From NCBI GenBank assembly GCA_017305815.1, contig JAFKJZ010000082.1:1-8024 (forward strand): a stretch of DNA of 8,024 nucleotides, in the 5' to 3' direction. Under the pieces are notes generated by a model, which did no database searches, had not been told where the DNA came from, and saw only the letters and a list, made by a program, of their open reading frames with translations. This document shows positions 1-8,024 of this stretch, one piece after another. How positions within the stretch are numbered: position 1 is the stretch's first letter; each line of letters starts with the position of its first letter. This DNA comes from Hyphomicrobiales bacterium. GTDB lineage: Bacteria > Pseudomonadota > Alphaproteobacteria > Rhizobiales > Kaistiaceae. Both the position numbers and the translations under genes were made by a program.

Positions 1-1206
1 AGGGCCGAGCTCGACGCCATCACGCACGACATCGAGGTCACGGCCGAGCGCCAGGCGGCGTTGCGCGCCGAGATGAACCAGCTCGACCAGGACCGCGCCA
101 CGCTCAACAAGTCGCTGATCGAGACGGGCGAGCGGGCCAAGGGCCTGGAACGACAGATCGACGAGGCCGAGCAGCGCATGGGCGGCCTGCTCGACGAGGA
201 AAAGACCGTCCACGCCTCGCTCAACTCGCGCCGCGCCGTGCTCGCCAATGTGCTGGCTGCGCTGCAGCGCATGGGCCGCAAGCCGCCGCCGGCGATCGTC
301 GTCCGCCCCGAGGATGCGCTCGCCTCGGTGCGCAGCGCCATGCTGCTCGGCTCGGTCGTGCCGGAATTGCGCGTCGAGGCGGAAGCGCTCGCCACCGACC
401 TGCAGCACCTGGTGGCGCTGAAGACGGAACAATCGCGGGAGCGCGACCGCATGCGCGCCGACGCCAGCGCGCTCGCCGAAGAGCGGACGCGCATCGAATA
501 TCTCGTCGAGGACAAGCGAAAGGCGCGCGACCGCTCCGAGCAGCAGCTTGCCGAGGAGCAGGCGAAATCGGAGGCGCTCGCGAAAAGCGCCACTAGCCTG
601 AAAGGGCTGATCGCCGACCTCGAGGGCCAGATCGCGGCGGCCGCCGACGCGGCCGAAGCCGCCAAGAAGGCCGAGGCGGCCAACCAGGCGGCGATGAATG
701 ACGGCCGCGCCCCGCGCAGCCCGGAAAGCCTCGGCTCGGCCGACCGCATCGCCCCTGCCGTGGCCTTCGCCTCGACCAAGGGCCTGCTGCCGCGACCGGC
801 CAACGGCGTGCAGCTGAAGGCGTTCGGCGATGCGGACGGCCTCGGCGGCACCACGCAGGGCCTGTCGATCGCCACGCGCGCCGCGGCGCGGGTCTCCTCT
901 CCCGCCGACGGCTGGGTGGTCTATGCCGGTCCGTTCCGGTCCTACGGACAACTCTTGATCATCAACGCCGGTGGCGGATATCATATCCTGCTGGCAGGGA
1001 TGGAACGGATCGACGTCGAATTGGGACAGTTCGTTCTCGCAGGGGAACCTGTGGCGCTGATGGGAACACGGTTGCTCGCAAGCGGCAGCACCGTAGGCAT
1101 TGGCGCAACGCAGCCCGTGCTCTATGTCGAATTTCGAAAAGACGGTAACTCGATCGACCCGGCTCCCTGGTGGGCCCGGTCCAACGACGAAAAGGTTGGC
1201 GGATGA
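1..1206 (+). CDS. envC: EnvC-like murein hydrolase activator, LytM (M23) family, 5' end outside the window
   Basis: The reading frame is open from base 1, so the gene starts upstream of the window; 401 residues are visible. Roughly the first 220 are a charged, Glu/Arg/Ala/Gln-rich coiled coil. A low-complexity Ala/Lys/Glu linker leads into a C-terminal LytM/peptidase M23 fold at about residues 258-390 (from LLPRPANG to EFRKDGNSIDPAPWW). The zinc ligands of active M23 enzymes are not there: the usual HxGxD region reads TQGLSIAT and the usual HLHFE reads VLYVEFR. This is the pattern of EnvC, which does not cut peptidoglycan but activates periplasmic amidases at the division site; that role is inferred by family resemblance. 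The last four bases overlap the ctpA start (ATGA), so the two genes are almost certainly cotranscribed and translationally coupled. The signal peptide and any N-terminal features cannot be judged. The family call is solid; the exact partner amidase is unknown. Confidence 0.88.
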   Translation, partial: RAELDAITHDIEVTAERQAALRAEMNQLDQDRATLNKSLIETGERAKGLERQIDEAEQRMGGLLDEEKTVHASLNSRRAVLANVLAALQRMGRKPPPAIVVRPEDALASVRSAMLLGSVVPELRVEAEALATDLQHLVALKTEQSRERDRMRADASALAEERTRIEYLVEDKRKARDRSEQQLAEEQAKSEALAKSATSLKGLIADLEGQIAAAADAAEAAKKAEAANQAAMNDGRAPRSPESLGSADRIAPAVAFASTKGLLPRPANGVQLKAFGDADGLGGTTQGLSIATRAAARVSSPADGWVVYAGPFRSYGQLLIINAGGGYHILLAGMERIDVELGQFVLAGEPVALMGTRLLASGSTVGIGATQPVLYVEFRKDGNSIDPAPWWARSNDEKVGG

Positions 1207-2537
1207 TACGCAACGTTTCGCTCCTCCTGGCTGGCACCATCATCGGCGCGACGGCCGCGGTGACCCTCCCCCAGGTTCCGAGCCTGATCCCGGGCGTCGC
1301 GCATGCCGCCGTCTCGGATACCTACCGGCAGCTCAATCTGTTCGGCGACGTGTTCGAACGCATCCGCTCCGACTATGTCGAGAAGCCGGATGAAAGCGCG
1401 CTGATCGAAGCTGCGGTCAACGGCATGCTGACCTCGCTCGATCCCCATTCGAGCTACATGAACCCCAAAGACTTCAAGGACATGCAGGTCCAGACCCGCG
1501 GCGAGTTCGGCGGTCTCGGCATTGAAGTGACCATGGAGGACGGCGTCGTCAAGGTCGTGTCGCCGATCGACGACACCCCGGCCGCCAAGGCCGGCATCCT
1601 GGCCGGCGACCTGATCATCTCGCTCGACGGCGAGGCGATCCAGAACATGAATCTGAACCAGGCCGTCGACAAGATGCGCGGCGCGGTCAACACGCCGATC
1701 ACCGTCACGATCCAGCGCAAGGGCGTCGAGAAGCCCTTCGACGTCAAGATCGTGCGCGACGTGATCCGCGTCCAGTCGGTCCGCTCGCGCGCCGAGGGCG
1801 ACATCGGCTACCTGCGCATCTCCTCCTTCAACGAGCAGACCTTCGACGGCCTGAAGTCGTCGATCGACAAGCTCAAGCAGGAGATCGGCAAGGACAAGAT
1901 CAAGGGCTACATCCTTGATCTGCGCAACAATCCGGGCGGCCTGCTCGACCAGGCCGAATATGTCAGCGACGCCTTCCTCGAGAAGGGCGAGATCGTCTCG
2001 ACGCGCGGCCGCCATGCCGACCAGAACATGCGCTACGACGCGCATCCGGGCGACCTGACGGACGGCAAGCCGGTGATCGTGCTGATCAATGGCGGTTCGG
2101 CCTCGGCGTCGGAAATCGTCGCCGGCGCCCTGCAGGACCAGAAGCGCGCCACCATCCTCGGCACGCGTTCCTTCGGCAAGGGCTCGGTGCAGACGATCAT
2201 CCCGCTCGGCTCCAACGGCGCCATCCGCCTGACCACGGCGCGTTACTATACGCCGTCGGGCCGGTCGATCCAGGCCAAGGGCATCGATCCGGACATCCAG
2301 GTCGTGCAGGACCTGCCGCCGGAGCTCAAGGACAAGGTGACCGACACCAAGGGCGAAGCCTCGCTCAAGGGCCACCTCACCAACGAGGGCGGCGGCGACG
2401 AGGGCACCGGCTCGCAGGCCTATGTCCCGCCGGAGGCGAAGGACGACAAGCAGCTGCAGCAGGCGATCGGCCTCCTCGACGGCAAGCAGGCGAACAGCGC
2501 CTTCCCGCCGAACCCGGCCACCGCCGTTCCGAACTGA
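1203..2537 (+). CDS. ctpA: Carboxy-terminal processing protease CtpA, S41 family with PDZ domain
   Basis: The 444-residue protein is a periplasmic serine protease of the C-terminal processing family. It has a Sec signal peptide (hydrophobic stretch 6-20, likely cut after AHA at residue 35), a PDZ domain at about 94-183 with the GGLGI ligand-binding loop near 103-107, and an S41 catalytic domain. The Ser/Lys/Gln set fits S301 (in GSASASEI), K326 (in FGKG) and Q330, with the spacing of 25 and 4 known from CtpA/CtpB enzymes. The C-terminal tail after about 375 is Gly/Glu/Pro-rich and looks disordered. I chose the ATG at 1203 over an upstream in-frame GTG at 1170: AAAGG lies seven bases before the ATG, the signal peptide then starts properly with MIRN, and the ATGA overlap with the EnvC-like gene suggests coupling. 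The S41 partner is often found next to LytM factors, consistent with a role in controlling cell-wall hydrolases. Its substrate is not shown by the sequence. Confidence 0.95.
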   Translation: MIRNVSLLLAGTIIGATAAVTLPQVPSLIPGVAHAAVSDTYRQLNLFGDVFERIRSDYVEKPDESALIEAAVNGMLTSLDPHSSYMNPKDFKDMQVQTRGEFGGLGIEVTMEDGVVKVVSPIDDTPAAKAGILAGDLIISLDGEAIQNMNLNQAVDKMRGAVNTPITVTIQRKGVEKPFDVKIVRDVIRVQSVRSRAEGDIGYLRISSFNEQTFDGLKSSIDKLKQEIGKDKIKGYILDLRNNPGGLLDQAEYVSDAFLEKGEIVSTRGRHADQNMRYDAHPGDLTDGKPVIVLINGGSASASEIVAGALQDQKRATILGTRSFGKGSVQTIIPLGSNGAIRLTTARYYTPSGRSIQAKGIDPDIQVVQDLPPELKDKVTDTKGEASLKGHLTNEGGGDEGTGSQAYVPPEAKDDKQLQQAIGLLDGKQANSAFPPNPATAVPN

Positions 2538-2547
2538 CTTCCAAAAG

Positions 2548-2578
2548 ACGGCGCCTCATCGAGGCGCCGTTTTTCTTT
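2548..2578 (+). terminator. Intrinsic terminator of the envC-ctpA unit
   Basis: An exact 10-bp GC-rich stem (ACGGCGCCTC, loop ATC, GAGGCGCCGT) is followed at once by TTTTCTTT. It begins ten bases after the ctpA stop codon, the textbook layout of a Rho-independent terminator. The minus strand has a shorter T run (CTTTTGG) after the same stem, so weak activity in the opposite direction is possible. Confidence 0.93.
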
Positions 2579-2868
2579 GGGCGTCCGCTCCGGCGTCCCT
2601 CGACGCCGACCGCACGCAGGACCTTGTGGGAGGCCCTGAGCCGATGATCGGTCCGCACGCGCTTCTTACCGCTTCCGGCGAGAGAATGCCGTTCAGCGCC
2701 GTCCGCCACCGCCGCGCGGCCTTCTTTTCCCGCCCTGCGACCGCATGTGAACAGAGCGGCGGCTGTCACGCCGATCCGCCGAAGCCGTGCTATCGTCCCG
2801 CCCGATCTCCCTCCCCGCACCGCGCGCCGTGAAGGCTGTCATGCGGGCCTCGAATGGTGACCCAGAAC
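2579..2868. other. Intergenic gap between ctpA terminator and rppH, no convincing gene
   Basis: This stretch of about 290 bases holds no reading frame that looks like a protein; frames crossing it are Arg/Pro-rich, run into neighbouring genes or through the terminator, and lack a sensible start. A short stem-loop is visible at 2591-2608 (CGGCGTC, loop CCTC, GACGCCG) without a T tract. The promoter of rppH should lie here because the terminator isolates it from ctpA, but I see no clear -35/-10 pair. A TGCTATCG stretch at 2788-2795 is only a weak -10 candidate. Confidence 0.6.
2856..2860 (+). promoter_or_regulatory. Ribosome binding site supporting the rppH start at 2869
   Basis: GGTGA, the 3' part of the full Shine-Dalgarno complement GGAGGTGA, sits eight bases before the ATG at 2869. 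The alternative in-frame ATG at 2854 has no purine-rich element at a suitable distance. Confidence 0.45.
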
Positions 2869-3387
2869 ATGTCCAGCAAGAAGCTGATCGACCCCACCTC
2901 GCTGCCCTACCGCCCCTGCGTCGGCACCGTCGTCTTCAACCGGGAGGGGCTGGTATGGATCGGCGGGCGCTCGCCGAATGCCGAGCTGACGCCGGGAGAT
3001 CCGATCTGGCAGCTGCCGCAGGGTGGCATCGACAAGGGCGAGGATCCGCTGCCGGCGGCTCGGCGCGAACTGTTCGAGGAGACCAGCATCCGAACAGTGT
3101 CGCTGCTCGCCGAAGCCGAGGGCTGGTTCGACTATGACCTGCCGCCGGAGTTGGTCGGCGTGGCGCTAAAGGGCAAGTATCGCGGCCAGCGGCAGAAGTG
3201 GTTCGCCTTCCGCTTCGAGGGCGACGAAAGCGAGATCAACGTGCTGGAGCCCGGAGACGGTAGCGCCGAGGCGGAATTCATCTCCTGGCGCTGGGAGCCC
3301 ATCGAGAACCTGCCCTCGCTGATCGTGCCGTTCAAGCGCAAGGTCTATGAGCAGGTGGTGCAGGCGTTTCGCCACCTGGCGCCCTGA
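2869..3387 (+). CDS. rppH: RNA pyrophosphohydrolase RppH (Nudix hydrolase)
   Basis: The 172-residue cytoplasmic enzyme removes pyrophosphate from the 5' triphosphate end of RNA (and may act on dinucleoside polyphosphates), which opens mRNA to 5'-end-dependent decay. The Nudix box lies at residues 52-74: G52, E58, R66, E67, E70 and E71 are all in place, the last two giving the metal-binding EE pair. The glycine normally near its end is serine (EETSI). Flanking blocks typical of rhizobial RppH are present: [13 protein letters not shown] near the N-terminus, [30 protein letters not shown], and the C-terminal WRWEP...[14 protein letters not shown]. Length is normal for the family. I prefer the ATG at 2869 (MSSKK) because GGTGA precedes it at good spacing; the ATG at 2854 would add five residues. 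In Brucella and Bartonella relatives this family was named invasion-associated protein A. The gene stands alone between two terminator regions and runs toward the atp operon. Confidence 0.94.
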   Translation: MSSKKLIDPTSLPYRPCVGTVVFNREGLVWIGGRSPNAELTPGDPIWQLPQGGIDKGEDPLPAARRELFEETSIRTVSLLAEAEGWFDYDLPPELVGVALKGKYRGQRQKWFAFRFEGDESEINVLEPGDGSAEAEFISWRWEPIENLPSLIVPFKRKVYEQVVQAFRHLAP

Positions 3388-3434
3388 TCACGGTTCACGC
3401 TGCCGCGGCCGGATGAACAGATAGTAAGGCAGCC

Positions 3435-3468
3435 GTTCAGTTTTGGTTCAGGCTGTCGGCGCTACAAG
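3435..3468 (+). promoter_or_regulatory. Putative activator-type promoter with tandem GTTCAG half-sites
   Basis: Two exact GTTCAG hexamers at 3435-3440 and 3446-3451 are spaced 11 bases apart, one helical turn, the geometry typical of OmpR/PhoB-family response regulator boxes. A weak -10-like TACAAG follows at 3463-3468, 11 bases after the second half-site, as in promoters where the regulator box replaces the -35. No good -35 is present. The regulator is unknown; the promoter call rests on geometry only. Confidence 0.45.
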
Positions 3469-3497
3469 CGGGTCATCAACAACGAGGGATGACCCGC
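3468..3497 (+). promoter_or_regulatory. Exact 10-bp inverted repeat covering the leader and ribosome binding site of the RcnB-like gene
   Basis: GCGGGTCATC at 3468-3477 and its exact reverse complement GATGACCCGC at 3488-3497 flank a ten-base spacer (AACAACGAGG). The Shine-Dalgarno sequence GAGGGA (3484-3489) begins in the spacer and runs into the right arm, which ends one base before the ATG at 3499. It could be a DNA operator near the transcription start or an RNA hairpin controlling ribosome access. The repeat itself is certain; its function is inferred. Confidence 0.55.
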
Positions 3498-3498
3498 C

Positions 3499-3828
3499 AT
3501 GAAGAAGATTCTTCTCGCCACGATCGCGCTTTCGATGCTCGCCGTGCCGGCTGCCAACGCGCAGTCCTATCGCACCGACCGCGACCATCGCGGCTCCGGC
3601 GGCTACGAGCAGCAGCACGGCAAGCAGGCAAAGAAGCCGCAGCACCGCAAGCATTGGTCGAAGGGCCAGCGCGTCCCGTCGCAGTATCGCGGCGACCGGA
3701 TCGACTACAAGCGCCACAATCTGAAGGCGCCGCCGCGCGGCTATCAGTGGGTCGAGAATGACGGCCAGTACCTGATGATCGGCATCGCCACCGGCGTCAT
3801 CGCCGCGATCGCCAACGCCGGCCGCTAA
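3499..3828 (+). CDS. Small exported RcnB-like protein (periplasmic)
   Basis: The 109-residue product has a clear Sec signal peptide (MKK then a hydrophobic core, cleavage after ANA at residue 21 before QSYRT). The mature part is basic and contains five histidines (30, 40, 49, 52, 73). Its second half, about 52-105, carries the pattern typical of the RcnB/DUF3315 family: HWSKGQRVPSQYR, DYKRHNL, APPRGYQWV, then a hydrophobic end, YLMIGIATGVIAAI. In E. coli, RcnB is a periplasmic protein that tunes nickel and cobalt efflux, but alphaproteobacteria carry many RcnB-like paralogs whose roles are mostly unknown, and no rcnA transporter or RcnR-type regulator is in this window. A metal role is therefore only possible. 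The ATG at 3499 is chosen because GAGGGA precedes it by nine bases and it opens the signal peptide. An ATG at 3489 is in another frame. The gene appears monocistronic, with its own promoter region and a downstream hairpin. Confidence 0.85.
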   Translation: MKKILLATIALSMLAVPAANAQSYRTDRDHRGSGGYEQQHGKQAKKPQHRKHWSKGQRVPSQYRGDRIDYKRHNLKAPPRGYQWVENDGQYLMIGIATGVIAAIANAGR

Positions 3829-3838
3829 GGCTTCGATC

Positions 3839-3865
3839 AGGCGATGGCCCCCGCGGCCATCGCCT
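3839..3865 (+). terminator. Stem-loop after the RcnB-like gene, no T tract
   Basis: An exact 11-bp stem (AGGCGATGGCC, loop CCCGC, GGCCATCGCCT) starts ten bases after the stop codon. No run of T follows on either strand, so it may protect the 3' end of the mRNA rather than terminate transcription by itself. Confidence 0.5.
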
Positions 3866-3904
3866 CCGCGCCGGCCGCCGCCGACTTCCCCATCGGCGCC
3901 AACA

Positions 3905-3950
3905 ATGAAAAAGCCCGCCATCGACAGAGGTCGATGGCGGGCTCTTTCAT
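3905..3950. terminator. Bidirectional intrinsic terminator between convergent genes
   Basis: A 14-bp perfect stem (3912-3925 with 3930-3943, loop AGAG) is extended by AT pairs outside a single mismatch. On the minus strand the stem is followed by CTTTTTCATTGTT, so this is the main terminator of the atp operon, about 37 bases past the atpC stop. On the plus strand TCTTTCATT follows the stem, so it should also stop transcripts of the RcnB-like gene. Confidence 0.9.
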
Positions 3951-3956
3951 TCTGGA

Positions 3957-3976
3957 CCCGCGGCCGAAGCCGCGGG
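3957..3976 (-). terminator. Very stable cUUCGg hairpin just after atpC
   Basis: CCCGCGGC and GCCGCGGG form an exact 8-bp GC-only stem. Read on the minus (atp) strand the loop is TTCG closed by a C-G pair, i.e. the extra-stable cUUCGg tetraloop. It starts three bases past the atpC stop codon and has no T tract. It probably protects the 3' end of the atp mRNA or assists the larger terminator behind it. Confidence 0.6.
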
Positions 3977-3979
3977 AGA

Positions 3980-4384
3980 TCAATGGCCGAGCGCTTCGCG
4001 GATGTCCTGAAGCTGCTGCAGCTTGGTCTGCGCCACAATGCGCTGGGCGTCGTCGCGCGCATCGGCGACGTCTTCCTCGGCATTGCGGATCTCGAGCGCG
4101 AACGCGTCGGGATCGAGGCTTTCAAGCGGGATCGCCTGCTCGGCGAGGATGGTCAGGCCGGCTCCGTTCACGTCGGCAAAGCCGCCGCGCACGAAGAACT
4201 TCTGAACACCGCCGCCGACCTGGGTGACGACCACGCAGCCCGGCTTGATGGTCGCCATGAAGGGAGCGTGGTCCTTGAGAACCGTGAACTCGCCGTCAGT
4301 ACCCGGCACCACGACCGAGACGACCGACTCCGAAAGCAGGAGCCGCTCGGGCGATACGAGTTCGAACGGGAACGGATCTGCCAT
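3980..4384 (-). CDS. atpC: F1F0 ATP synthase epsilon subunit
   Basis: The 134-residue epsilon subunit belongs to the central stalk of F1 on the cytoplasmic face of the inner membrane; with gamma it couples rotation to catalysis and can restrain ATP hydrolysis. The N-terminal beta-sandwich spans about 1-85, with the family pattern FELVSPE at 7-13, PGxxGEF at 27-33 and HAP at 39-41. A charged Ala/Glu/Arg/Gln-rich helical segment follows to the end (about 88-134). It is the last gene of the operon, 26 bases after atpD; that spacer reads GAGAGAAAG ahead of the ATG and serves as ribosome binding site. The stop codon is followed at once by two hairpins. Length and sequence are normal; nothing is missing. 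Confidence 0.96.
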   Translation of the reverse strand: MADPFPFELVSPERLLLSESVVSVVVPGTDGEFTVLKDHAPFMATIKPGCVVVTQVGGGVQKFFVRGGFADVNGAGLTILAEQAIPLESLDPDAFALEIRNAEEDVADARDDAQRIVAQTKLQQLQDIREALGH

Positions 4385-4410
4385 GCTGGGTTCTTTCTCT
4401 CGTCAGACGA

Positions 4411-6754
<2,344 letters not shown>

Positions 6755-6781
6755 GAGCGTCCCTGTCGATCGGTCTGAAGT

Positions 6782-6804
6782 CCGGGTCGCGCGAGGCGAC
6801 CCGG
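6782..6804 (-). other. Intercistronic stem-loop between atpA and atpG
   Basis: CCGGGTCGC (6782-6790) and GCGACCCGG (6796-6804) form an exact 9-bp stem with a five-base loop. It sits 13 bases after the atpA stop and 27 bases ahead of the atpG start, with no T tract, so termination is unlikely. It may stabilise the atpA 3' side or affect atpG translation; that is inference. Confidence 0.55.
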
Positions 6805-6817
6805 CTCAGGCCAGGAT

Positions 6818-8024
<1,207 letters not shown>

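Noticed and set aside
1122..2375. Long minus-strand open frame (417 codons) opposite ctpA
   Set aside because: Same artefact: low-complexity Asp/Arg/Val/Ala-rich product, antisense to an intact S41 protease gene with full motifs.
2763..2795. Possible sigma70-type promoter for rppH (CTGTCA and CTATCG)
   Set aside because: The spacing of 21 bases is too long and both hexamers match poorly; not enough to call.
2377..2820. Minus-strand open frame over the same gap, considered as a remnant of the missing deacetylase
   Set aside because: No polysaccharide deacetylase motif is visible, the composition is Arg/Gly/Ala noise, and it also runs through the terminator and into ctpA antisense.
2422..2832. 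Plus-strand open frame over the ctpA end and the gap before rppH
   Set aside because: It begins inside ctpA, reads through the terminator stem, and gives an Arg/Ser/Pro-rich product typical of noise.
3399..3433. GCTGCC / GGCAGC inverted repeat after rppH as a terminator
   Set aside because: Only six pairs around a 23-base loop with no T tract directly after the stem; too weak.
3448..4125. Minus-strand open frame running through the RcnB-like gene and the intergenic hairpins
   Set aside because: It crosses the bidirectional terminator and overlaps atpC and the RcnB-like gene; the product is Arg/Ala/Val-rich without domain features.
3844..4227. Plus-strand ATG with an Ala-rich start (MAPAAIASAP) that looks faintly like a signal peptide
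   Set aside because: No ribosome binding site; the ATG lies inside a hairpin stem, and the frame then crosses the terminator and runs antisense to atpC.

Overview
The window reads as chromosomal DNA from a GC-rich alphaproteobacterium, most likely of the order Hyphomicrobiales (Rhizobiales). The evidence is the alphaproteobacterial F1 ATP synthase order (alpha, gamma, beta, epsilon on the minus strand), a convergent RNA pyrophosphohydrolase of the rhizobial type, and an upstream EnvC-like/CtpA pair. The genus cannot be fixed from sequence reading alone. Gene density is high, the genes are intact, and no mobile element, CRISPR array, tRNA or rRNA is visible.

Left part, plus strand (1-2578): the 3' part of an EnvC-like murein hydrolase activator (coiled coil plus a LytM domain lacking its metal ligands) overlaps the start of ctpA, an exported PDZ-containing S41 protease, in an ATGA junction. 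A strong intrinsic terminator closes the pair. Both products act in the periplasm on the cell wall or its enzymes. A roughly 290-base gap follows. From memory, related genomes often carry a divergent polysaccharide deacetylase gene there. Next comes rppH, encoding the Nudix RNA 5'-pyrophosphohydrolase.

Middle (3388-3979): a small exported RcnB-like protein gene with a compact and notable upstream region. This has 11-base-period tandem GTTCAG half-sites, a weak -10-like element, and an exact 10-bp inverted repeat whose spacer contains the start of the Shine-Dalgarno sequence. Downstream, three hairpins fill the space between this gene and the convergent ATP synthase operon. One is a bidirectional terminator, and another would form a cUUCGg tetraloop in the atp transcript.

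Right part, minus strand (3980-8024): atpC, atpD, atpG and the 3' part of atpA, i.e. epsilon, beta, gamma and alpha of F1. They are transcribed right to left with short spacers of 25-63 bases, and the atpA-atpG spacer carries a perfect 9-bp stem-loop. All catalytic motifs are present.

Most of the window is well-known housekeeping content. I do not see a convincing previously undescribed system. The most interesting part is the regulatory architecture and unknown role of the RcnB-like gene, followed by the hairpins in and after the atp operon.
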